Shown: piece after piece, positions 1 to 8,419 of the stretch
Layout of the letters: the number at the start of each line of letters is the position of its first letter
How positions within the stretch are numbered: position 1 is the first letter of the stretch
Source: an uncultured Prevotellaceae bacterium
GTDB taxonomy: Bacteria; Bacteroidota; Bacteroidia; Bacteroidales; Bacteroidaceae
DNA: 64,000 bases
Assembly: GCA_902780635.1 (NCBI GenBank)
Contig: CACZGH010000001.1
Coordinates: 1-64,000 of the forward strand
Reading direction: 5' to 3'
The notes under the pieces: model-generated
The model's database searches: none
Seen by the model: the letters and a program-made list of their open reading frames with translations, nothing else
What the model was told of the DNA's origin: nothing
Made by a program: the position numbers and the translations under genes

Positions 1-175
1 TCCTTTGTGGAGCGTGGGATAGGTGTAGCCCACGAGTTTTGAAATTGAACCAGTACGAAATTTAGAGCACATTTTTTTAACATTCTTTATGACACTGGCA
101 TCAATGTCCTAAGAATGCTCGTCCTACATTAGAACCAAAACTGGCGCATATTTGTCGCACCTTTTTAACAAAAAT
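1..175. other. No gene recognised before the tRNA
   Basis: AT-rich stretch with stops in all frames and no recognisable coding signal. It holds a short GTGGG/CCCAC inverted pair near 14-32. It may be the trailing edge of something left of the window. Confidence 0.4.
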
Positions 176-210
176 CAGCGTAACTTGTTGAGTTTCAACT
201 TGTTACGCTG
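176..210 (-). terminator. Intrinsic terminator of tRNA-Ser
   Basis: A long inverted repeat (CAGCGTAAC against GTTACGCTG, with a second inner stem GTTGA/TCAAC after a TT/TT internal bulge) lies just 3' of the tRNA on the minus strand. A run of T (minus strand) follows it. The shape and place fit a Rho-independent terminator. Confidence 0.8.
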
Positions 211-217
211 GTTTTAG

Positions 218-302
218 CGGAGAGAGAGGGATTCGAACCCCCGGTACCTCTCGGTACGACGGTTTTCAAGACCGTTGTAATCGACCACTCTACCATCTCT
301 CC
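218..302 (-). tRNA. tRNA-Ser (anticodon UGA)
   Basis: Read on the minus strand, the acceptor stem GGAGAGA pairs with TCTCTCC. The anticodon loop is CTTGAAA with anticodon TGA, there is a long class II variable arm, and the T arm reads GGTTCGAATCC. The discriminator base is G, as expected for serine. No CCA is encoded. The promoter at 340-371 and the terminator at 176-210 suggest a single-gene transcript. Confidence 0.96.
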
Positions 303-339
303 TTATATAGTTAAAAAGCTTGTGCGTCGAAAGCGATTG

Positions 340-371
340 CAAAATTAATGCTATTTTTTGTATCCTGCAAA
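340..371 (-). promoter_or_regulatory. Promoter of tRNA-Ser
   Basis: On the minus strand a TTTG (368-371), 20-base spacer and TAATTTTG (340-347) match the Bacteroidota sigma-ABfr consensus TTTG-N19-21-TAnnTTTG. It would start transcription about 30 bases before the tRNA 5' end. Confidence 0.8.
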
Positions 372-453
372 TTTTTCACGTTCTTTTTCTAAAACAAATG
401 CTACAAAATATAAAATCAACGAAATTTTATGCGATTGCGAAAATAATGCGAAG

Positions 454-1012
454 GAACGAAAATTTAAATCAGTTGACAGTTGACAGTTGACAGTGCTAAC
501 AACTCGTCTACTTGTCTACTTGTTTACTTGTCAACTAACTGACATTGCGGAAATATTGCGGAAAGAACGAAAATTTAAATCAGTTGACAGTTGACAGTTG
601 ACAGTTGACAGTGCCAACAACTCGTCTACTTGTCTACTTGTTTACTTGTCAACTAACTGACATTGCGGAAATATTGCGGAAAGAACGGAAATGATGCGGA
701 AACTATTGTCATCTGCGATGACAAAATAGAGGTAAGAGGTAAGAGGTAATAAATAATTAGTAATTAGTAGATAGTAATTAGTAGATAGTAATTAGTAGAT
801 TGAGAGAAGTAAGAGAATACCCTTGCTAACAACTTGCCTACTCGTCAACTGTCAACTATCAACTGTCAACTATCAACTGTCAACTATCAACTGTCAACTA
901 TCAACTGTCAACTATCAACTGTCAACTGTCAATTGTCAACTGTCAACTGTCAACTGTCAACTGTCAACTGTCAACTGTCAACTATCAACTGTCAACTGTC
1001 AATTGTCAACTG
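454..1012. repeat. Intergenic repeat mosaic before aat
   Basis: Gap without genes. A unit of about 110 bp is directly duplicated (about 454-563 and 564-690): an AAATTTAAATCAG head, three or four TTGACAG heptamers, a CTCGTCTACTTGTCTAC segment, then an ATTGCGGAAA segment. Next come GTCATCTGCGATGAC (about 708-723), GAGGTAAGAGGTAA repeats, TAGTAATTAGTAGA repeats (about 750-800), and the heptamer array that runs into the end of aat. ORFs here are translations of the repeats. Confidence 0.85.
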
Positions 1013-1017
1013 TCAAC
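844..1017. repeat. Heptamer array, about 25 units of TCAACTG/TCAACTA
   Basis: Uninterrupted seven-base tandem repeat, with units varying at one or two positions (TCAACTG, TCAACTA, TCAATTG). On the minus strand it reads TTGACAG. Its right end supplies the TGA stop codon of aat, so the array abuts the last codon of the gene. There are no spacers, so it is not a CRISPR array. Confidence 0.95.
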
Positions 1018-1741
1018 CATTCAATATCCGCATGTATTCGTCGTAAGGGATGGGCCTTGCGCCCATGGAGCGGAGGTGTGGGGTCTCAAACTGACAATCT
1101 ATGAAATGGGCGCCGATTTCATCAAGGGTATGGGCGAGATGGATGAGCGCTAATTTGGAGGCGTTTGGCACCAAAGAGAACATACTTTCGCCGAAGAAGG
1201 CATTGCGAAGCACCACGCCATATAGTCCACCGACGAGTCGCTTTTCTGATCCTTCGTCGAGTCGCCCATCTGGGTTTTCAACGAGTCGCCCATCTGGGCC
1301 TTCAGCTTCAGCGGCGGTGTGCGCTGGCTCCCACACCTCCACGCTGGCGGCAAACCCCAACTGATGTAGACGTGTATATGCCTGTATCATGTCAGGGCCG
1401 AGCCATGCACCGCGCTCCAGATGCCGTCCTCCGGCCATGGAGCACCCGTGTATCACGCCATCAAAATCCTGATTGATGGTGACCTCATAGCGAACGCTTC
1501 GCAACAGTTGCCTCATGGAGTGGCTGACATGAATCTCACGAGGGAAAATCACATACCTCTCCATAGGACAGAACCATAAGGGCGTTGAGTCCTTGTAAGA
1601 AAACCAAGGAAAGATGCCATGGCAGTAGGCCAGCACCAGGCGGTTGACCGACAAATCGCCACCGATGGCGATAAGTCCGTCACTCTCCCCCTCATGCGGG
1701 TCGGGAAACCACAGGTCTTCATTCAATTGATATACTGCCAT
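1013..1741 (-). CDS. aat: Leucyl/phenylalanyl-tRNA--protein transferase
   Basis: Transfers Leu or Phe from aminoacyl-tRNA to the N-terminus of proteins starting with Lys or Arg, making N-degrons that ClpS delivers to ClpAP. The family signature is clear: WFPDP near residue 11, GLIAIGGDL, GIFPWF, WFCPMER, HxSHSMR, GGLYGVVLRNAFFGESMFS and FIDCQFETPHL near the C-terminus. At 242 aa it is slightly long. The extra length is a low-complexity insert at residues 141-168, coded by a 24-bp tandem repeat, just before GGLYGV. The start overlaps the clpA 3' end by 23 bp, so it is the last gene of a clpS-clpA-aat operon. Its TGA stop lies inside the TTGACAG heptamer array. Confidence 0.95.
   Translation of the reverse strand: MAVYQLNEDLWFPDPHEGESDGLIAIGGDLSVNRLVLAYCHGIFPWFSYKDSTPLWFCPMERYVIFPREIHVSHSMRQLLRSVRYEVTINQDFDGVIHGCSMAGGRHLERGAWLGPDMIQAYTRLHQLGFAASVEVWEPAHTAAEAEGPDGRLVENPDGRLDEGSEKRLVGGLYGVVLRNAFFGESMFSLVPNASKLALIHLAHTLDEIGAHFIDCQFETPHLRSMGARPIPYDEYMRILNG
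1235..1306 (-). repeat. Three 24-bp tandem units inside aat
   Basis: Units begin GAGTCG (plus strand) at 1235, 1259 and 1283. The last two are nearly identical (GAGTCGCCCATCTGGG) and the first is diverged. The array keeps frame (24 bp = 8 codons) and codes PDGRL-type repeats. It is a possible length-variable minisatellite within a conserved enzyme. Confidence 0.9.
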
Positions 1742-3926
1742 CTCTCATGACGATTGACAATTGACCACCATTTTTCATACTTCCGAAAAGGATCTCCCGC
1801 ATCAGCAGCGGTTTCAGTTGCCGTGCGATGACCCGGTCCAGTTCACGAGCGCCATATTCAGCTGTGAAGCCCTCCTTGAGGAGATGCTCTGTCACGTCCT
1901 CTCTGAGTGTCATCTTCACGTTCTTCGCCTCCAGTTTCGCCTCCAGTTCACGCAGTTTTTTCTGTAGGATGAGCGATGCCATGTTGCGGTCCATGTCATG
2001 GAAGACCACCGACGCAGACAAGCGGTTGAGGAACTCCGGTTTGAACGTCTTTTTCACTTGCCTCATCATCGCGTCGCCACGGCTGACGGTGGAGTTGAAG
2101 CCTACAGCGCTCTGTGAGGCAAACTGTGCGCCGGCATTAGAAGTCATGATGAGGATGACATTGCGGAAGTCGGCGTGCCGCCCCTTGTTGTCGGTCAGCC
2201 GTGCGTAGTCCATCACCTGTAGCAGGATATTGTAGATGTCCTGATGGGCTTTCTCTATCTCGTCGAGCAAGAGCACGCTGTTGGGCGACTTACGTATGGC
2301 ATCGGTGAGCAGACCACCGTCCTCATAGCCCACATATCCTGCGGGAGAGCCGATGAGTTTGGCCACCGTATGTTTTTCGGTATACTCACTCATATCAAAG
2401 CGTATCAGTGAGATGCCCAGTTCACGCGCGAGCACCCGTGCCACCTCCGTCTTCCCCACCCCCGTGGGACCGACAAAGAGGAGCGACGCCAGCGGTTTGT
2501 TGTCATCCAGCAGTCCGGCCCTCGACATCTGCACGGCCTCCACCACCTGGCGTATGGCCTCATCCTGCCCATAGATTTGAGCGAGCATACGGGTGGAGAG
2601 ACTCTCCAAATGCTGATAGTCGTCATCGTCGGCCACCGAGAGTGCGTCCACCTTGCACGTCTTGGCCAACACGTCGGCAATCTCTTTCTTACCCACCTTG
2701 GAAGGATGCGCCTCTATCTCCATCGCCGCCCCCGCCTCGTCGATGAGGTCGATCGCCTTGTCAGGCAAGAAACGGTCGTTGATATGTTTGGCGCTGGCCT
2801 CCACGGCGAAGTCGATGGCCTCGTCGTCATACTTCACGCCATGATACTCCTCATACCTTGGGCGCAACTGTCGGAGGATATGCTTGGTCTCCTCGACAGA
2901 AGGCTCCGGGATGTCTATCTGCTGGAAACGGCGTATGAGCCCTTTCGACCGTGAGAAATGACGGTTGTACTCCTCGTAGGTGGTGGAGCCGATGAAGCGG
3001 ATGTCGCCCTCTTCGAGATAAGGCTTCAGCATGTTGGAGGCGTCCATCGCGCTGTCGCCCACAGCCCCGGCGCCCACCAGTGTGTGTATCTCGTCAATAT
3101 AGACGATGGGGTGATTCTCCTCTTCCCGTATGCCGTCCATGATCTGTTTGACGCGGCTCTCGAAGTCGCCACGAAACTGTGTTCCGGCGAGCAACGTGCC
3201 CATGTCCATCTGATAGATACGGCTGCCCATCAGCCGCTGGGGCACTTTCTTCTCTTCGATGAGTCGGGCGAGCCCCCATACCAGGGCCGTCTTTCCCACG
3301 CCCGGCTCCCCCACATGTAGCGGGTTGTTCTTATCGAGCCGGCAGAGCACCTGTATGGTGCGACGCAGTTCTTGCTCCCTTCCGATGAGGGGGTGGCGGT
3401 TTTGGTAGTGGTCGTTCATGCAGGTTACCCATCTCCTCCATGTCGAGGTCTCTTCGCTCCCCTCCCCCATGGCGGCCATCGTGTCGTTATACTCACAGAA
3501 ACTGATCAGTTGGCTGAAGAAGTTGGCTTCATTGCCATTGAGGCTGTCCTTCAGCAAGTAGGCGGCCCATGACTCCTCAAGGTTCAGCATAGCTTTGACC
3601 AGATGGGGCACGTCCAGTTGCTCAGCGCTGCTCTGCGCCATGATTTTGAGGGCGTTTTCTATCAGTCGCGACATCTGTACAGAGAGTTGCGGCTCACATT
3701 CCACATCGGGCGGCAACGCCTCCTGTTGTGCTAAAAACGAATCGACGCGGTTTTGCAGTTTAAACGGATTATAGAAAATACCCAACGCCGCACTGAAGTT
3801 TTCCTCATCGATCAATACGTACAACAGATGCTCAGGCTGGACAAACTCATGCCTGAGATGCTTGCAGTGGTCTATGGCCCTATTGAAAAGGCGGTTGACT
3901 CTCTCGGTCTGTTTGATTTCTGGCAT
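1719..3926 (-). CDS. clpA: ATP-dependent Clp protease ATP-binding subunit ClpA
   Basis: AAA+ unfoldase that feeds substrates to ClpP in the cytoplasm. It has an N-terminal Clp-N double repeat (about 1-145), then AAA module 1 with Walker A GEPGVGKT near residue 205 and Walker B VYIDEIH. AAA module 2 has GPTGVGKT near 485, LLDEIEK and the arginine-finger region FKPEFLNRL. A loop with VGF before FKPEFLNRL sits where ClpA carries its ClpP-binding IGL/IGF tripeptide. There is no ClpB-type coiled-coil middle domain, and 735 aa is normal for ClpA. The gene starts 9 bases after clpS and overlaps aat, which supports ClpA (adaptor-dependent) rather than ClpC. Confidence 0.95.
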   Translation of the reverse strand: MPEIKQTERVNRLFNRAIDHCKHLRHEFVQPEHLLYVLIDEENFSAALGIFYNPFKLQNRVDSFLAQQEALPPDVECEPQLSVQMSRLIENALKIMAQSSAEQLDVPHLVKAMLNLEESWAAYLLKDSLNGNEANFFSQLISFCEYNDTMAAMGEGSEETSTWRRWVTCMNDHYQNRHPLIGREQELRRTIQVLCRLDKNNPLHVGEPGVGKTALVWGLARLIEEKKVPQRLMGSRIYQMDMGTLLAGTQFRGDFESRVKQIMDGIREEENHPIVYIDEIHTLVGAGAVGDSAMDASNMLKPYLEEGDIRFIGSTTYEEYNRHFSRSKGLIRRFQQIDIPEPSVEETKHILRQLRPRYEEYHGVKYDDEAIDFAVEASAKHINDRFLPDKAIDLIDEAGAAMEIEAHPSKVGKKEIADVLAKTCKVDALSVADDDDYQHLESLSTRMLAQIYGQDEAIRQVVEAVQMSRAGLLDDNKPLASLLFVGPTGVGKTEVARVLARELGISLIRFDMSEYTEKHTVAKLIGSPAGYVGYEDGGLLTDAIRKSPNSVLLLDEIEKAHQDIYNILLQVMDYARLTDNKGRHADFRNVILIMTSNAGAQFASQSAVGFNSTVSRGDAMMRQVKKTFKPEFLNRLSASVVFHDMDRNMASLILQKKLRELEAKLEAKNVKMTLREDVTEHLLKEGFTAEYGARELDRVIARQLKPLLMREILFGSMKNGGQLSIVMRDGSISIE

Positions 3927-3935
3927 AATGATCGT

Positions 3936-4241
3936 TTATTCATCAGGTTCTACAGTCAGGCGCAGCGGGTATCCATTCTCCCGCGCCATATTCGTGGCCT
4001 TCCGCACTTTCGACATGGCCACATCATAGGTATAAATACCAGCCACTGCCTGCTCTGAGTGATGCACTTGGAGCATCAGGGCGTTGGCTTTCTCCTCACT
4101 CAAGAAAAACACTTTCATGAGGATCATCACCACAAATTCCATCGTGGTGAAATCATCATTGTGTATGATGACTTTGTATCTGCGGGGCTCCCGCAACTGG
4201 GTGTCCTGGCGTTCGCGCAGTCGTGATTGTTCTTTAGGCAT
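3936..4241 (-). CDS. clpS: ATP-dependent Clp protease adaptor ClpS
   Basis: Adaptor that binds N-terminal Leu, Phe, Trp or Tyr residues and hands the protein to ClpA. The HNDDFTTMEFVV motif holds the conserved Asn/Asp residues of the N-degron pocket. The second half carries the usual HHSEQAVAGIYTYDVA and ARENGYPLRLTVE segments. The chosen start (ATG at 4241, 101 aa, MPKEQ) replaces a start at 4343: the upstream 34 codons overlap the promoter box at 4257-4264 and do not look like ClpS. First gene of the clpS-clpA-aat operon. Confidence 0.95.
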   Translation of the reverse strand: MPKEQSRLRERQDTQLREPRRYKVIIHNDDFTTMEFVVMILMKVFFLSEEKANALMLQVHHSEQAVAGIYTYDVAMSKVRKATNMARENGYPLRLTVEPDE

Positions 4242-4256
4242 CGTAAAATTTTTATG

Positions 4257-4264
4257 CAAAAGTA
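4257..4264 (-). promoter_or_regulatory. -7 box of the clpS-clpA-aat operon
   Basis: TACTTTTG on the minus strand matches TAnnTTTG. A TTCG lies about 19 bases upstream where TTTG is expected. The leader to the clpS ATG would be only about 10 bases. Confidence 0.6.
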
Positions 4265-4307
4265 CGAAAAATCGAAGGGAGAACGAAAAAAAATCATTTT
4301 TTTCGTT

Positions 4308-4315
4308 TATCTTTG
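4308..4315 (+). promoter_or_regulatory. -7 box before the GH43-like gene
   Basis: TATCTTTG matches TAnnTTTG. The expected start of transcription is about 70 bases before the ATG at 4396. The upstream TTTG element is not clear. Confidence 0.55.
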
Positions 4316-4395
4316 TGACAGTATTTGGTGTCAAGGGCATCATGGGCTCTATACATCAAACGACTTCACACTTTAGTATACATTTTATCTGAATT

Positions 4396-5382
4396 ATGAA
4401 AAGACTCCTCATCTGCATCGCTGTTCTGCTGTATGGAAGCCTCTTACAGGCACAGCAGCGGACTTTTGAAGTCCGTCACGACATTCCTCTCGACTCTATC
4501 CGTCTGAGCGACCCTGCCATTCTCGCAGACCAAAAGACTCAGATGTACTACATGACCGGCACCGGTGGCATGATGTGGCGAAGCAGTGACCTGAAATTAT
4601 GGGAAGGCCCCTATCGTGTGACGGAGTTTGAAGAGGATTCCTGGATGGGGCCGCGCCCGATGATCTGGGCTGCCGAACTGCATCAGACGGGCGACGGAAA
4701 GTATTATTACTTTGCCACCTTCACCAATCAGGCTGTAAAGATCGACACCGTCAGAGGCAACGTCATTGAGCGCCGCGCTTCTCAGGTGTTGCGTGCTGAC
4801 AACCCTATGGGGCCATACCGTGCCTTTGGCGACGCCACCTATCTGCCTGCTGACCGTCCTACTCTTGACGGCACTTTCTGGCGCGACACCGACGGCAAGC
4901 CCTACATGGTGTTCTGCGGCGAGTGGCTGCAAAACTGGAACGGAACCATAGAGAAGATAGAACTGAAGCCTGACCTGAGCGGGACGGTCGGCACGCCAAA
5001 AGTTCTCTTCCGTGCCAGCGACTCTCCCTGGAGCAGGGAAAAAGATGACAAGGGCAACATCACATGGAACAAAGTGACCGACGGTCCATGGCTCTTCCGT
5101 ACGGGCACAGGCCGTCTGGGCATGTTGTGGACTTCATGGGTGTATGATGTCTACACGCAGGGTGTGGCCTATTCTGAGAGCGGCACACTCGACGGGCCTT
5201 GGGTGCAGGAGCCAGAGCCCATCACTCCTCCAGGTTATGGCCACAGCATGCTTTTCCAACGTTTCGACGGCCAGTGGATGATGTCTGTTCACAGCCACAC
5301 GAAAAATGCCAGAGGCAGAACCGTCCGCATCCCGCACCTCTTCGAGGTGGATCTCTCGGGAGATAAGCTTGTGGTGAGATAG
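4396..5382 (+). CDS. Secreted glycoside hydrolase, GH43-like five-bladed propeller
   Basis: Signal peptide at residues 1-20, ending LLQAQ. The mature chain has the GH43/GH32-type layout: LSDPAI near residue 38 (the usual catalytic Asp blade), DGTFWRDTDGKPYMVF (second acidic site) and VTDGPWLFR where the family normally has an EGP glutamate. Aromatic-rich YYMTGT and MLWTSW strands fit a beta-propeller. Likely trims arabinose- or xylose-containing glycans in the periplasm or outside the cell. No SusC/D pair or other polysaccharide-locus genes lie next to it. The DGP in place of EGP makes the exact subfamily and activity uncertain. Confidence 0.75.
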   Translation: MKRLLICIAVLLYGSLLQAQQRTFEVRHDIPLDSIRLSDPAILADQKTQMYYMTGTGGMMWRSSDLKLWEGPYRVTEFEEDSWMGPRPMIWAAELHQTGDGKYYYFATFTNQAVKIDTVRGNVIERRASQVLRADNPMGPYRAFGDATYLPADRPTLDGTFWRDTDGKPYMVFCGEWLQNWNGTIEKIELKPDLSGTVGTPKVLFRASDSPWSREKDDKGNITWNKVTDGPWLFRTGTGRLGMLWTSWVYDVYTQGVAYSESGTLDGPWVQEPEPITPPGYGHSMLFQRFDGQWMMSVHSHTKNARGRTVRIPHLFEVDLSGDKLVVR

Positions 5383-5771
5383 TTGACAGTTGACAGTTGA
5401 CAATTGACAGTTGACAGTTGATAGTTTGTCGGAGGCCCGACCTCCTACAGTTTGTCTACTTTTTTTTCAGCCTTTTTGAGGGTGCCTTGGCACCTTTTTC
5501 TGTCTTTTTCCTCCTTTTTGATCTTTATATTTCGTAATTAGGGTGTGCAATATCACGTGTTATTTTTGTCACGAATTTTAGAATTATAGAATTCTTCTCA
5601 CCAAAGTGACTGGTTTTCAAGACAATTCTAAAATTCGATACTTCGGGATGTGAGAATATTCTCTCACCTCTTACTATCTACTAATTACTAACTACAAACT
5701 ACTAATTATTAACACCCTCTTAGTTCTTAGAAAAAATACATCAGGAAGGGTGAAGAGTAAAATAAAAATTG
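5383..5771. repeat. Intergenic repeat mosaic after the GH43-like gene
   Basis: TTGACAG heptamers (5383-5422) start directly after the TAG stop. They are followed by a GC palindrome block (GGAGGCCCGACC, about 5429), T-rich pieces with GGGTGCCTTGGCACC, a block reading TTCGTAATTAGGGTGTGCAATATCACG (split here as TTCGTAATTAGG and GTGTGCAATATCACG), an imperfect AATTCTATAATTC-type inverted repeat (5575-5640), and TAATTAC/CTACTAATTA repeats. The same blocks recur in most large gaps of the window. Confidence 0.8.
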
Positions 5772-5779
5772 TAATTTTG
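5772..5779 (+). promoter_or_regulatory. -7 box before the carboxylesterase gene
   Basis: TAATTTTG matches TAnnTTTG and lies 26 bases before the ATG at 5805. Confidence 0.6.
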
Positions 5780-5804
5780 TGGCGAAACAATATCGACCAC
5801 CACC

Positions 5805-7409
5805 ATGATTGACATCAGAAGACTATTCACACTGACTGTTTTATGCTTTTCGGTTGCTTGTGCTACACAGGCTCAAAGCAAAAACCAATACGCCATCTCG
5901 ATGCCTCCAATGGGTATCGAGCCCAACCCGCTGGTCGCAGAGACGAAGTCGGGATGGGTGAAAGGTTTCATGCAAGAAGGATCCATCGCTTTCCTCGGCA
6001 TACCCTACGCCAAGATAGAGAGGTTTCAGCCTCCCTTGCCTGTCACACCATGGGACACGCTCATGGTCTGTGACCACTGGGGCCCTCAGGCCATGCAGAT
6101 GACCTATGGCAAAGAACTGACCGAGAAAGAGATGTCGGAAAAAAACTGTTGCGTGCTGAACGTCTGGACTACAGACCTTCAAGCCAAAAAGCCCGTCATG
6201 GTGTGGCTGCACGGAGGAGGCTTCGACTCTGGCACCTCAGCATGGAATCCAGGTATGGCACTGGCCCAAAAAGATGTGGTGGTGGTGAGTGTGAACCATC
6301 GACTGAATATCCTGGGTTTTCTGGACCTCTCCAACTTTGGCGAGAAATACAAATACTCCGCCAACGCGGGGATGCTTGACATCGTGGCCGCCTTGCAATG
6401 GGTGAGAGACAATATCAGGATGTTTGGCGGCGATCCCGGCAATGTCACCATCTTCGGCGAGTCAGGCGGTGGCGGGAAAGTGGGCACGCTGTTGTGCATG
6501 CCACCCGCCAGAGGGCTCTTTCACAAAGCCATCATCCTCAGTGGCACCATCCTGAATGTCAATACCAAACAGATGACGGAGCAACTGGGGGCGGCTGTTC
6601 TCAGCGAACTGGGCATCGACGCTGCTCACATCGACCGTATCAAAGAGGTGCCTTACAAAGAGCTCTATGCCGCAGGACAACGGGCCATGGGCAAAAGCAT
6701 CGGCACAAGGAAACCCGGCACACCCATGATGTGGGGCTTCGGTCCCACACCCGACGGAGTGACGCTCCTCAAGCAGCCGTTCCAGCCGGGCTTCGCGGAT
6801 TTTTCCGATCACATCCCTATCCTCATCGGCACCACCTTCAACGAACTGCAGCGGCTCACTTATCAACAGCCCATGACCGAGGAGGAGGCGCGGAAGGCAC
6901 TACTTCCCACCTTCGGCGATGATACGGATAAGTATATCCAGGCTTTCGGAGAGGCCTATCCCCATCACACGCCACAGGATCTGCTCAGCATCGACTGGCT
7001 GTTCAGACCGAAGACACTGCTCACCGCCGACCATATCTCGACCACCAGAGCCGCCGCCACCTATTTATATATGTTTACGTGGCGGTCGCCCGTCACGCAA
7101 GGGTCACAACACGGACATGAGTTGAAATTCTGCTTCAACACCCTCCATCATTCCAAGAACGAACTGCCAGAGGCATCAAAAAAGGACCTCAGGCTGGCTG
7201 ATGTCATGAGCAGCTCATGGGCACAGTTCGCACATACGGGCGACCCCAACACCGAGGGACTGCCCAAATGGAAGGCGTACACGCCCCAAAACGGTGAAAT
7301 GATGATTTTTGACCACCAATGCCACGTACGCCATAACCCCGACCGACACTTGCAGCAACTGATCAACAAGCACTGTTTCAAACAGCTTGACGACTTTATG
7401 AGAAAATAA
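5805..7409 (+). CDS. Secreted type-B carboxylesterase
   Basis: Alpha/beta-hydrolase of the carboxylesterase/cholinesterase family, 534 aa, with a signal peptide (about 1-23, ending ATQAQ). Signatures: GIPYA near residue 65, the oxyanion segment WLHGGGFDSG, and the nucleophile elbow FGESGGGG with Ser near 220. A late GSQHGHEL provides a histidine candidate, and SWAQFAHTGDPN is the usual C-terminal family motif. Substrate unknown; acetyl or feruloyl esters on plant glycans are a guess from the neighbouring glycosidase. A 35-bp gap to the next gene suggests a shared transcript. Confidence 0.88.
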   Translation: MIDIRRLFTLTVLCFSVACATQAQSKNQYAISMPPMGIEPNPLVAETKSGWVKGFMQEGSIAFLGIPYAKIERFQPPLPVTPWDTLMVCDHWGPQAMQMTYGKELTEKEMSEKNCCVLNVWTTDLQAKKPVMVWLHGGGFDSGTSAWNPGMALAQKDVVVVSVNHRLNILGFLDLSNFGEKYKYSANAGMLDIVAALQWVRDNIRMFGGDPGNVTIFGESGGGGKVGTLLCMPPARGLFHKAIILSGTILNVNTKQMTEQLGAAVLSELGIDAAHIDRIKEVPYKELYAAGQRAMGKSIGTRKPGTPMMWGFGPTPDGVTLLKQPFQPGFADFSDHIPILIGTTFNELQRLTYQQPMTEEEARKALLPTFGDDTDKYIQAFGEAYPHHTPQDLLSIDWLFRPKTLLTADHISTTRAAATYLYMFTWRSPVTQGSQHGHELKFCFNTLHHSKNELPEASKKDLRLADVMSSSWAQFAHTGDPNTEGLPKWKAYTPQNGEMMIFDHQCHVRHNPDRHLQQLINKHCFKQLDDFMRK

Positions 7410-7444
7410 AAACACACCATCCTACATCCACAAAGTCTTTCCCC

Positions 7445-8419
7445 ATGATCACATCCACCAATTTCAACCGACTCAACGGCACCGTGGCTTATATGGAAGC
7501 CGTTCCCTTCGACGTGACACGCGACGCGCTCTATTCCGCCGCCGACCTATACCAAGGCTTTCAAGCTGACGATGAGTCTTCCTGGGATGCCACCTATGAC
7601 TCAAAGGTTTATCAGCACTATATCTCGACGGGCAAGCAGGCCAAGACCGTAGAGGAGTCGCTCGCCAGGGCTGTCCATGACCATGGCATGCACATGGCGT
7701 TGAACCGTTTTTTCGAGGAGCACGACTATCGTCTGTGTCTTGGCATCATGGGAGGCCATGCCTTGCTTCGCACAGACAGGATGTTTCGTGACACCGCGCT
7801 GCTGAGCAAACGTCTCACCGAGAATGGGTTCTTCATGCTGAGCGGCGGCGGTCCGGGAGCGATGGAAGCCACACATCTTGGGGCATGGATGGCAGGGCGC
7901 ACGGATGAGGAGATGGAGGATGCCTTGACTGCTTTGGCTGTGGCGCCTTCGTTCAAAGACAAGGGTTGGCTGGCGTCTGCCTTCCGTGTGATGGAGCGAT
8001 ACCCCCAGAAAGACTATGTCAGTCTGGGCATCCCCACATGGCTTTACGGTCATGAGCCTTCCACACCTTTCGCCACCCACATCGCCAAGTTTTTCGAAAA
8101 CAGCATCCGCGAGGACAGCATCCTCACTTATGCCTTCGGGGGCATCATCTACACGCCAGGCAGTGCAGGCACGGTGCAGGAAGTTTTTCAGGATGCCGTG
8201 CAAAACCATTACCTGTCTTTCGGGTTCTCAAGTCCGATGATTTTCATGGGGAAGGACTTCTGGACACATGAGATGCCCATCTACCCCTTGCTGCAAGGAT
8301 TGATGAAAAGCGGAAAATACAAAAACCTGCTCCTCACCCTCACTGATGACCCCGAAGAAATCATCCAGGAGATTGTCAGGTTTAGAGGAGGAGAAGAAGA
8401 AGTGAGTGGTGAGTGGTGA
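7445..8419 (+). CDS. LOG-family (PpnN-like) nucleotide 5'-monophosphate nucleosidase
   Basis: Rossmann-like protein of the group once labelled lysine decarboxylase. It shows LGIMGGHAL, SGGGPGAMEA near residue 137 and PGSAGTVQEVFQDAV near 237, matching the LOG motifs GGGxGxM and PGGxGTxxE; the second Gly of PGG is Ser here. At 324 aa it is longer than stand-alone LOG proteins and closer to the bacterial nucleosidase group that cleaves nucleoside monophosphates to base and ribose phosphate. The final residues (EEEVSGEW) and the stop are coded by a GTGAGTGGTGAGTGG repeat, so the C-terminus has been rewritten by repeat DNA. Confidence 0.8.
   Translation: MITSTNFNRLNGTVAYMEAVPFDVTRDALYSAADLYQGFQADDESSWDATYDSKVYQHYISTGKQAKTVEESLARAVHDHGMHMALNRFFEEHDYRLCLGIMGGHALLRTDRMFRDTALLSKRLTENGFFMLSGGGPGAMEATHLGAWMAGRTDEEMEDALTALAVAPSFKDKGWLASAFRVMERYPQKDYVSLGIPTWLYGHEPSTPFATHIAKFFENSIREDSILTYAFGGIIYTPGSAGTVQEVFQDAVQNHYLSFGFSSPMIFMGKDFWTHEMPIYPLLQGLMKSGKYKNLLLTLTDDPEEIIQEIVRFRGGEEEVSGEW

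Noticed and set aside
454-1017. CRISPR array
   Set aside because: Units are contiguous without unique spacers, and no cas genes are in the window.
823-1104. Overlapping ORFs reading (LSTVNCQ)n in the heptamer array
   Set aside because: A 7-base repeat translates as a 7-residue repeat in every frame; the ORFs overlap each other and the end of aat and have no promoter or start context.
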